DNA from: Flavobacteriales bacterium
Lineage (GTDB): Bacteria; Bacteroidota; Bacteroidia; Flavobacteriales_D; Sanyastnellaceae
Assembly: GCA_947463065.1 (NCBI GenBank)
Contig: CANHSF010000008.1
Span: 1-33,169 of the forward strand
Direction: 5' to 3'
DNA length: 33,169 nucleotides
The notes below the pieces were generated by a model, which did no database searches, was not told the DNA's origin, and saw only the letters and a program-made list of their open reading frames with translations. The translations under genes were made by a program, and so were the position numbers. Positions 20,546 to 28,560 of the stretch are shown here, piece by piece (the stretch's first letter is position 1; every line of letters begins with the position of its first letter).

Positions 20546-21209
20546 CGTTTGCCTTCTTTTGTTGGTATAACCGATACAGCTCATCGAACAGGATGCGAAA
20601 ACGCAGCACGTACATCGGAGAGGTAAATCTACTGGATAATTGGCGATTATTGTGCAGCATAAGTCGGTAACCGTATCCTCCACCCACTGCGAAATATTTC
20701 AGGAAACGGTATTCCACGCTCATGGCAGGTTCATAGAGCATGACCCAATCCCTTTTCAATTTTTCCGATGTACGCCAAGACTCTACAAACGATGTCCCAA
20801 CACCCAGCTGTACCGGCAAGGTAACCTCCCAAGGACCTTTGCGATAAAAGGTGTAATCCAAGAACGGCGCGACATAACGCAAACGCACACGCGCCATATC
20901 GATGCGGTCTGTTTCAGGATAACGAATCTCTTCGCGGATATCGGTCCAAAGCCAATTGAAGCCCACACCGATCGTTAGGGTTTTGCGAAACACAAATCCC
21001 GCTTTTATTCCCCAAATCGAGGCTCTGTTCCCTGTGATGAACGTATTTCGTGTGTCGTATTTGGCCGTAAACACCGGTCGATGCCGGAAGATATGCGCCA
21101 GCGAATCCGATAGCGCGATGGTTTGGGCTTGGGTGTGGATCAACACACCGCCAAATGCCACCATCATGAGGGCCAAACACAACCTTGTCTTCATCGCTCT
21201 GCGGAACAT
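20538..21209 (-). CDS. putative outer-membrane beta-barrel protein
   Basis: 223 aa; signal peptide ([17 protein letters not shown]), alternating amphipathic strands; overlaps ruvB start by 8 bp. Confidence 0.7.
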   Translation of the reverse strand: MFRRAMKTRLCLALMMVAFGGVLIHTQAQTIALSDSLAHIFRHRPVFTAKYDTRNTFITGNRASIWGIKAGFVFRKTLTIGVGFNWLWTDIREEIRYPETDRIDMARVRLRYVAPFLDYTFYRKGPWEVTLPVQLGVGTSFVESWRTSEKLKRDWVMLYEPAMSVEYRFLKYFAVGGGYGYRLMLHNNRQLSSRFTSPMYVLRFRILFDELYRLYQQKKANDE

Positions 21210-21280
21210 GGATGCAAAAGTAGTCCGAAGATGTTGTAATCCGCCAACCCATTGATCGCGATTCCATGGACTTATACCAC

Positions 21281-21319
21281 AAAAAAAAGCCCCCGATAAG
21301 GAGGCTTTTTATTTTTTTT
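21281..21319 (-). terminator. terminator of the act-cta operon (possibly bidirectional)
   Basis: aaaaagccccc-gataa-ggaggcttttt stem flanked by A-run and T-run immediately after the ctaD stop. Confidence 0.85.
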
Positions 21320-21320
21320 C

Positions 21321-23114
21321 TTAGTGGATCACTTCGCCGGGTTTGGGCGGCACCACTTGCGGCACAAAATCATCTTCGTGCGCTGGGTTGCTGTAATCGT
21401 ACGCCCAACGGTGAACTTCAGGAATAGCACCAGGCCAGTTGCCGTGCACGTGCTTCACAGGCGTTGTCCATTCCAAGGTGTTTGAACCCCAAGGATTTTG
21501 AACTGCCGCTTGACCGTAGAAAATGCTATAGAAGAAGTTGAACAAGAACAAAATCTGGGCTGATGCACCGACGATCGCAAATACCGAGATTAGCGGATTG
21601 AGATCCATTACATGATCCAAATAGTCGAATGCGCTGTATTCGTAATAACGACGTGGAGCTCCAGCCATACCAACGAAGTGCATGGGGAAGAATACTCCGA
21701 AACCGCACACCAAAGTCAACCAGAAATGCACATAACCCAATTTGTTGTTCATCATACGGCCATACATTTTTGGGAACCAGTGGTAGATACCACCCAGCAT
21801 ACCAAAAATGGCAGACATACCCATTACAATATGGAAGTGAGCCACTACAAAGTAGGTGTCGTGTACGTTGACGTCAAGTGCAGAGTCGGCAAGGATGATA
21901 CCTGTTAGACCACCGGTTACGAAGGTCGAAACCAAACCGATAGAGAACAACATGGCCGGTGTAAAACGAACATTGCCCTGCCAAAGCGTGGTGATGTAGT
22001 TGAACGCCTTCACTGCTGAAGGAATTGCAATCAACATGGTCGTGAATACGAATACAGAACCGAGGAAGGGGTTCATACCTGTGACATACATGTGATGTCC
22101 CCAAACGATGAACGACAAGAAACCAATTGCCAAAATTGAGCCCACCATTGCTTTGTAACCGAAGATGGGTTTGCGCGAGTTTGTGGCGATGATTTCAGAT
22201 GAAATACCCAATGCAGGCAACAATACAATGTAAACCTCAGGGTGACCCAAGAACCAGAACAAGTGTTGGAACAAGATAGGGCTACCGCCTGAAACGTCCA
22301 ATGCCTCACCTTGAATGTAGATATCAGAGAGATAAAATGCGGTTCCGAAACTGCGGTCCATGATCAAAAGCACCGCAGCGCTGACCAAAACAGGGAAAGA
22401 CAATACCCCCAAGATAGCGGTCACCAAAAGAGCCCACATGGTCAAAGGCAAACGCGTCATGCTCATGCCCTTGGTACGGAGATTCACAATGGTTACGATG
22501 TAGTTCAAACCGCCCAAAAGCGATGAAGCGATGAAGAACACCATGGATACCAACCAAAGGGTCATACCTGTGCCAGAACCTGGCATTGCTTGAGGCAAAG
22601 CAGAAAGCGGAGGATATACTGTCCAACCACCACTTGCCGCACCGCCCTCGACAAACAACGAGGCCACCATGATCACAGATGACACGAAGAAAGCCCAATA
22701 ACTCAACATATTGAGGAAACCGCTGGCCATGTCGCGCGCACCCACTTGAAGTGGAATCAATAGATTGGCGAAAGTACCGGACAATCCACCGGTCAATACA
22801 AAGAACACCATGATGGTTCCGTGGATGGTGACCAAAGCCAAATAGGCGTTTTTGTCCAAAATACCCTCTGGTGCCCATTTGTCACCCAAGAAAGTATTGA
22901 GAATTTCGAATTTCTCACCTGGCCAACCCAATTGAAGGCGGAAGAAAACCGATAACATAACGGCGATAACACCCATCACGATAGCAGTAATCAAAAACTG
23001 CTTGGAGATCATCTTGTGATCCATCGAGAAGATATACTTCGATACCCAGCTCTCTTCGTGGTGATGATGACCGTGGTCGTGCCCGTGCGCTGCGTGTTCT
23101 GTGTGTGCTCCCAT
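21321..23114 (-). CDS. ctaD: cytochrome c oxidase subunit I (A-type haem-copper oxidase)
   Basis: FLGHPEVYIVLLPALGISSEI, VWGHHMYVTGM, HDTYFVVAHFHIVM; His-rich N-terminus. Confidence 0.96.
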   Translation of the reverse strand: MGAHTEHAAHGHDHGHHHHEESWVSKYIFSMDHKMISKQFLITAIVMGVIAVMLSVFFRLQLGWPGEKFEILNTFLGDKWAPEGILDKNAYLALVTIHGTIMVFFVLTGGLSGTFANLLIPLQVGARDMASGFLNMLSYWAFFVSSVIMVASLFVEGGAASGGWTVYPPLSALPQAMPGSGTGMTLWLVSMVFFIASSLLGGLNYIVTIVNLRTKGMSMTRLPLTMWALLVTAILGVLSFPVLVSAAVLLIMDRSFGTAFYLSDIYIQGEALDVSGGSPILFQHLFWFLGHPEVYIVLLPALGISSEIIATNSRKPIFGYKAMVGSILAIGFLSFIVWGHHMYVTGMNPFLGSVFVFTTMLIAIPSAVKAFNYITTLWQGNVRFTPAMLFSIGLVSTFVTGGLTGIILADSALDVNVHDTYFVVAHFHIVMGMSAIFGMLGGIYHWFPKMYGRMMNNKLGYVHFWLTLVCGFGVFFPMHFVGMAGAPRRYYEYSAFDYLDHVMDLNPLISVFAIVGASAQILFLFNFFYSIFYGQAAVQNPWGSNTLEWTTPVKHVHGNWPGAIPEVHRWAYDYSNPAHEDDFVPQVVPPKPGEVIH

Positions 23115-23162
23115 ATCTTTAATAACTACAGTATATTTCTAAATGTTTAAGGTCAAGGAAAA

Positions 23163-24392
23163 TTAGTTAATGGCAGGAACATTCATGGCTACAGCCGTAG
23201 TATCCTTTGCCTCTGCGTCCTTTTTGTCTTCTGTTGCGATAAATGTCTTCTGCTCTTTCAGCCACTTCTCGTACTCCTCAGGTGTTTCCACAACGATGTT
23301 GATCATCATGTTGAAGTGAGCGGCACCGCACACCTTGTTGCACAATAGGATGTAATCGAATTTATCGTTGTTTTCCTTTTTGCGCATTTCTGCTGTGGTG
23401 ATGGTTGGGGTCATTTTGAAACGAGTCGGTTGACCAGGAACAGTGTTCATTTGAGCACGGAAATGAGGCATGTATGCCGAGTGGATCACGTCTTGGCTGC
23501 GGAAGATGAATTCCACTTCACGACCAACGGGCAAGTGAATCTCCTTTACAATTTTATCGTCAGCACCTACAGTCCATTCGCTTTTTCCATTGGCTGCTTG
23601 ATTTTCATCCAACTCAAGAATACGTTGTTTGTGGCGTTGCAAACGGTAGATCTTTTCCTCCAAAGCCTCGATGTAGCTGACGGGGTAAGTGCCTTCTTCA
23701 CGCACTTGTTTCAATGCCTTTTCGTTGCTTTCAATTTGACCATCAATCGACTCCAATTTGGCCGCGATGAATTCCTTGGTAACAATTCCGAGCGGATTGC
23801 TGGCTTCGGCATCGATGAGGTTGTAGTTGGCCAATCCGAATTCTTTGTCATCGCCGGGATAGCGTGCCGTCCATTTGAATTGTTCGGAATACACTTCCAC
23901 TTGAATGGCGTTGGAGCTTGCAGGGCCAGTCATCTCGTTCCACGTCATCAAACCAAAGATGATGATGAACGCCATGGCCACACCAGGAATGGCAGTCCAA
24001 AGCATTTCAAGCTTTGTGCTATGTAAGAAATATTCTGCACGGCGGTTTTTGTCGTATTTGTATTTCCATGACACATAGAACAGAGCAAAATTGACCAAAA
24101 AGAATGCTACTGTGATACCGATGATATTGATGTTCATCAGCCAATCTACCTCTACACCATGGGCTGAGGCCGATTCAGGAAGATAATCTGCATAACGCAC
24201 ATAGAGGTACACCACCGAGGCAAAGAAACCGAACATCCAAACCATCATAAGGTTGGCGTTCAAGGTATTGTCCGCGTCGGAGATATCTTCTTCACGGCTC
24301 TTGCGGAGCCCTCGACTTAACTCATACACTTTGGTCAATTGCACGATGGCAATGATTGCAAGAACGATGACCAACAGAATCAAAAGTTTCAT
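23163..24392 (-). CDS. ctaC: cytochrome c oxidase subunit II with extra N-terminal TM and coiled-coil-like insertion
   Basis: CuA motif CNKVCGAAHFNM (C-x3-C-x3-H-x2-M), RSQDVIHSAYMPHF. Confidence 0.95.
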   Translation of the reverse strand: MKLLILLVIVLAIIAIVQLTKVYELSRGLRKSREEDISDADNTLNANLMMVWMFGFFASVVYLYVRYADYLPESASAHGVEVDWLMNINIIGITVAFFLVNFALFYVSWKYKYDKNRRAEYFLHSTKLEMLWTAIPGVAMAFIIIFGLMTWNEMTGPASSNAIQVEVYSEQFKWTARYPGDDKEFGLANYNLIDAEASNPLGIVTKEFIAAKLESIDGQIESNEKALKQVREEGTYPVSYIEALEEKIYRLQRHKQRILELDENQAANGKSEWTVGADDKIVKEIHLPVGREVEFIFRSQDVIHSAYMPHFRAQMNTVPGQPTRFKMTPTITTAEMRKKENNDKFDYILLCNKVCGAAHFNMMINIVVETPEEYEKWLKEQKTFIATEDKKDAEAKDTTAVAMNVPAIN

Positions 24393-24439
24393 ATCCCTTA
24401 ATTTTTTCTATTTTAAATATCTCTGTGCGATGAATGCTC

Positions 24440-24562
24440 TTATTTGGTTTGAAGGAATTGCTGGTTGCCGTTTTTGAGTGCTTGGCTCAAACGATACATT
24501 CTCAGCATTTGTGCGGTTGCAAAAACACCTGCGATTGCTACCATTATTCCTAGAAAAACCAT
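24440..24562 (-). CDS. small single-TM protein (40 aa), not in supplied ORF track; similar to N-terminus of CtaC
   Basis: Manual translation: MVFLGIMVAIAGVFATAQMLRMYRLSQALKNGNQQFLQTK*. Lies between actF and ctaC on the same strand; ungapped similarity to CtaC residues 1-31. Confidence 0.75.
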   Translation of the reverse strand: MVFLGIMVAIAGVFATAQMLRMYRLSQALKNGNQQFLQTK

Positions 24563-24609
24563 TTTATAACGTTATAATGTATTGACTCCCTTTAATGTTT
24601 ACGCCACGA

Positions 24610-25845
24610 TTAAATATGGTGATTTTCGCTTTCGTTCAAGTAAGGGTGATTTACAGGAACCAATTTGGCCTTGCTCAATGTGCGAAGGACAATGAAAATA
24701 AACAAACCTAAAAACCCGAGGAACATACCGAAGGTCCATCCCCAATGCAAAAGGGACTTACCAAAACCGGGGTGATGCCCGAACTCGTGACCGTGGTTGG
24801 TACCGGGCACTACAGCCATCCAAATGTCGAGGAAGTGCGTCACAAAAATGATTGCGCCGACACGTTGAAGGAATTTGATGTTGCGCTTGGCATCGCGGGC
24901 AATCAAAACATAGAAAGGAATTGCAAAATTCGCGAAGAAAACGCCCCACATCAAGCCCATGTAGTTGTCGTAACGTGTCTTGAAATAGGTCACCTCTTCA
25001 GGAATATCGCTGTACCAAATCAACATGAATTGGCAGAACCACAAATAGCTCCACAACATGCTGATGGCAAACATCCATTTACCCATATCGTGCACGTGAG
25101 AGTCGTTGACTTTGGTGAAGTAACCTTTGCCTTTCAACCAGATGATCAATAGCGTAGCGAAGATCATGCACGTCACCCACATTCCGGAGAAGATGTACCA
25201 CGAGTACATGGTTGAGAACCAGTGGGTATCGATGCTCATCAGAACGTCCCAAGCGATGGTTGTAGAGAACACAGCGAAGTACACCAAGAACAATGCACCG
25301 CGACGGTATTGTTTCAAATGCAATTCGGTAGATGGACTTTCATCCTCTTGAAGTGACCATTTGCGGAATGCGCGTGCAAAAAGAACAAAACCTGCCACAT
25401 AGATGGCGATACGCACCCAGAAGAACGCACCAAAGAACACGGCTTTGTCTGCGATCAACTTGTCATAGTTTGGAGAGTTGATATCGTAGACCGAACTGTC
25501 CATCCAGTGGTAGATATGGTGAACGTGAAATTGACCCGCCAAAAGCACGACCAAAATCACCGCCAAACCAATGGGGATAAACGAGAACATGGCCTCGAAT
25601 ACACGCTTGATTTGGGCCGTCCAAGCTACCTCTGCAGCATATTGCAGCGCATAGAAGAACAAAGCACCCAAAGACACCGCTAGGAAAAAGAATCCACAGA
25701 TGAGCAAAACTGCCCACCAATATTGCCCATGTGTTTCGTCTGCAACGCCACCTACAATGGCCGATAATACGCCAAGGCCCATGAGGCCAAAACACCATTT
25801 GCGTGTTTTTGCAGGGATTTCAAAATGCAGTTTGTCGTGTCCCAT
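24610..25845 (-). CDS. actF: alternative complex III subunit ActF (quinol:cytochrome c oxidoreductase membrane subunit)
   Basis: Polytopic 411-aa protein in conserved act gene order upstream of cta genes. Confidence 0.88.
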   Translation of the reverse strand: MGHDKLHFEIPAKTRKWCFGLMGLGVLSAIVGGVADETHGQYWWAVLLICGFFFLAVSLGALFFYALQYAAEVAWTAQIKRVFEAMFSFIPIGLAVILVVLLAGQFHVHHIYHWMDSSVYDINSPNYDKLIADKAVFFGAFFWVRIAIYVAGFVLFARAFRKWSLQEDESPSTELHLKQYRRGALFLVYFAVFSTTIAWDVLMSIDTHWFSTMYSWYIFSGMWVTCMIFATLLIIWLKGKGYFTKVNDSHVHDMGKWMFAISMLWSYLWFCQFMLIWYSDIPEEVTYFKTRYDNYMGLMWGVFFANFAIPFYVLIARDAKRNIKFLQRVGAIIFVTHFLDIWMAVVPGTNHGHEFGHHPGFGKSLLHWGWTFGMFLGFLGLFIFIVLRTLSKAKLVPVNHPYLNESENHHI

Positions 25846-25893
25846 ATTCTTTGTTTCGCGATTTTATATTCTTGAATAAATACTTTGGTTTGC

Positions 25894-26589
25894 TTAATTG
25901 ATCTTGGTGGTGTCAGTTGCCGCCTCAACTTTCAATTTCAGCATGTTATTGGCATCGTACTCGGGAGAAGAAACCCCTTGTTGCAAACACTTCACATAGC
26001 TGATGACTTGCCATCTCTCCATTGCTGACAATTGAGAAGCGTGCTGCCCCATCAAGCCTTTGCCATACATAATGGTGTGGTACATCTTGCCTTCGGGCAA
26101 TTCTTTGAGCTTTGTTGCGTAATCTGGAATACCAGGAATGTGGCCGTTCTTGGAGATTGCTCCATCGCCGTGTCCTTCCTTGCCGTGGCAGTGCATGCAC
26201 ATGTGTGTGTACAACTCCTTGCCGCGCTCGACGTTGGTCTTAGTCGGCAACAATGGACTTTTGATCTCGGTGGCTGCACGCTCATAATCCTCCACTGTAT
26301 TGTTGAGGGGATATGGCATTGCAAAAATGGCCATCTCGCTACCCATGAATGGCACGGAGCCATCTACTGGCAAACGCGACAACACCGGCTGTACACCCAA
26401 TTCTTCCTTTTCCTCTTGCGTGAGGTCCATGTGTTTGTTGCTACCGTAGTCGATGTAGGCTTCCAAAGCTGGAGAGCGGTACATGTCTGGCATATACTCC
26501 AAACCGGGAGCTTGTTCGCTCTCTGTGCAAGAACTGAAAACCAAGGTTCCCGCCAAGCCTGCAACAAAAAGATATTTCTTGTGAATCAT
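25894..26589 (-). CDS. actE: alternative complex III monohaem cytochrome c lipoprotein ActE
   Basis: Lipobox LVFSSC, one CMHCH haem motif, YMPDMYRSPALEAY; act gene order. Confidence 0.9.
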   Translation of the reverse strand: MIHKKYLFVAGLAGTLVFSSCTESEQAPGLEYMPDMYRSPALEAYIDYGSNKHMDLTQEEKEELGVQPVLSRLPVDGSVPFMGSEMAIFAMPYPLNNTVEDYERAATEIKSPLLPTKTNVERGKELYTHMCMHCHGKEGHGDGAISKNGHIPGIPDYATKLKELPEGKMYHTIMYGKGLMGQHASQLSAMERWQVISYVKCLQQGVSSPEYDANNMLKLKVEAATDTTKIN

Positions 26590-26597
26590 GATCTTAA

Positions 26598-27128
26598 TTA
26601 ATAATCCTTAATGTTCAATTCATACACATCCGTTGCACGGATTTTTGCTTCCAAATCAGAAGCCGATAGGTTATTGTCATCCGTGGTGATCTCCATAACG
26701 AACTTGTCGTCTGTGGTGCGCGGATCGGGGTTGGATGCAGGCATACCGGGCAAAGTGCCGTTGCGCAACAAATAAGTAATGGCCATACCGTGGGCGCCGC
26801 AGAATACAGAGAATTCGAACATCACGGGCACAAATGCGGGTGCATTCTCGATCCATGTAAAGTTCGGCTTACCTCCGATATTCCAGTTCCAGTCGCTAAC
26901 CATGAAGTACCACGTACCCAAAATCGCCAAGGCTGTTCCGGTGCATGCGTACATGAATGAGCAAATAGCTAGTCGGGTTCTCTTCACACCAATTACTGGG
27001 TCCAATCCGTGGATGGGGAAAGGAGAGAACACTTCTTTAACACGTATGCCTTGGCTCACCAACGCTTTGGCTGCGTCCATGAGCTTTTGGTCGTCGTCAT
27101 ACATGACATGAAAAACTTTATTGGCCAT
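26598..27128 (-). CDS. actD: alternative complex III subunit ActD (DUF3341)
   Basis: 176 aa, two TM segments, SPFPIHGLD motif; act gene order. Confidence 0.9.
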   Translation of the reverse strand: MANKVFHVMYDDDQKLMDAAKALVSQGIRVKEVFSPFPIHGLDPVIGVKRTRLAICSFMYACTGTALAILGTWYFMVSDWNWNIGGKPNFTWIENAPAFVPVMFEFSVFCGAHGMAITYLLRNGTLPGMPASNPDPRTTDDKFVMEITTDDNNLSASDLEAKIRATDVYELNIKDY

Positions 27129-27159
27129 ACTCTTAATTTGCCTTAAGTATTAAATATGT

Positions 27160-28539
27160 TTAGTGGTGAGCTCCTTCTTTTTTGTAGCTCTCACCTGAAG
27201 TTTTCAAAATGGTCTTCAATTCGTTCAATGCCAACACGGGGAAATAGCGTGAGAACAACAAGAACAGCGTGAAGAAAATACCGATGGTACCAATAAACAA
27301 ACCGATATCGATAGACGTCGCTTTGAATTCACCCCATGCACCCGGGATGTAATCGCGGTGAATTGAGGTAACGATGATTACAAAACGCTCGAACCACATA
27401 CCGATGTTCACGATGATGGACATGAAGAACGTAAAGCTCAAGTTGGTACGAAGCTTCTTGAACCAGAAGAGCTGTGGAGAGATTACGTTGCACGTCATCA
27501 TGCACCAATACGACCAAGCCAATGGACCAGAGAAACGGTTGATGAAGGCGTATGATTCATACTCTACACCGCTGTACCAAGAGATGAACAACTCGGTCAA
27601 ATAGGCCACACCAACTATTGATCCTGTAACGATGATTACGATGTTCATATATTCGATATGGCGCATATTGATGTAGGCTTCGAGCTTCATCACTTTGCGC
27701 ATGATCAACAAAAGCGTTTGCACCATCGCAAAACCGGAGAATACCGCACCCGACACGAAGTACGGTGGGAAGATGGTGGTGTGCCATCCCGGTACGATAG
27801 AAGTTGCAAAGTCCATGGATACAATGGAGTGCACGGAGAATACCAGCGGAGTCGCAATACCAGCGAGAACCAATGATACCTCTTCGAAACGCGTCCAGTG
27901 CTTAGCGCGACCGCTCCAGCCAAAACTAAGGATGCTGTAGAAGCGACGCATGGGATGATTGGTCATTTTGTCGCGGATGCTCGCAAAATCGGGGATCAAA
28001 CCAATGTACCAGAAAACCAGAGAAACCGAGAAATACGTGGAGATCGCGAATACGTCCCACATCAAAGCCGAGTTGAAGTTGGGCCATAGTGAGCCCAGAC
28101 TATTTGGAAGTGGAAGCGTCCAGTAGGCGCACCAAATACGACCCATGTGCAAAAGCGGGAAAACCGCCGCCATGACTACCGCAAAAATCGTCATCGCTTC
28201 AGCCGAACGGTTGATGGCCATGCGCCAGCGTTGACGGAACAACAACAACACCGCTGAGATCAGCGTACCGGCGTGACCGATACCTACCCACCATACGAAG
28301 TTGGTAATGTCCCAAGCCCAACCCACGGTTTTATTCAATCCCCATGATCCGATGCCGACCCCTACCACGTAGAAAATACATCCTACACCGTAAAGCGCTA
28401 CGATAAATGCGATTGTAATGGCAATTTTCCATTGTTTGGGAGCTTCTCCCATGATCGGATTGACAATATCGTTGGTGATATCGCCGTACGTCTTATGACC
28501 TAAGATCAGGGGCTTTCTAAGATTGGATTCCTTAAACAT
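27160..28539 (-). CDS. actC: alternative complex III subunit ActC (NrfD family)
   Basis: Polytopic 459-aa NrfD-like protein; NFVWWVGIGHAGTLISA, SVHSIVSMDFA. Confidence 0.93.
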   Translation of the reverse strand: MFKESNLRKPLILGHKTYGDITNDIVNPIMGEAPKQWKIAITIAFIVALYGVGCIFYVVGVGIGSWGLNKTVGWAWDITNFVWWVGIGHAGTLISAVLLLFRQRWRMAINRSAEAMTIFAVVMAAVFPLLHMGRIWCAYWTLPLPNSLGSLWPNFNSALMWDVFAISTYFSVSLVFWYIGLIPDFASIRDKMTNHPMRRFYSILSFGWSGRAKHWTRFEEVSLVLAGIATPLVFSVHSIVSMDFATSIVPGWHTTIFPPYFVSGAVFSGFAMVQTLLLIMRKVMKLEAYINMRHIEYMNIVIIVTGSIVGVAYLTELFISWYSGVEYESYAFINRFSGPLAWSYWCMMTCNVISPQLFWFKKLRTNLSFTFFMSIIVNIGMWFERFVIIVTSIHRDYIPGAWGEFKATSIDIGLFIGTIGIFFTLFLLFSRYFPVLALNELKTILKTSGESYKKEGAHH

Positions 28540-28560
28540 ACTTTATCGGATGTATCTGGG

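Noticed and set aside
23040-23114. His-rich N-terminus of CtaD (HTEHAAHGHDHGHHHHEE) as a novel metal-binding tail
   Set aside because: His-rich N-termini are common in Bacteroidota CtaD proteins, so not unusual enough to flag.
24564-24577. Perfect 14-bp palindrome TTATAACGTTATAA just upstream of the 40-aa ORF
   Set aside because: About two perfect 14-bp palindromes are expected by chance in 33 kb (33169/4^7), more in AT-rich gaps; no second copy noticed, so not reported as an operator.
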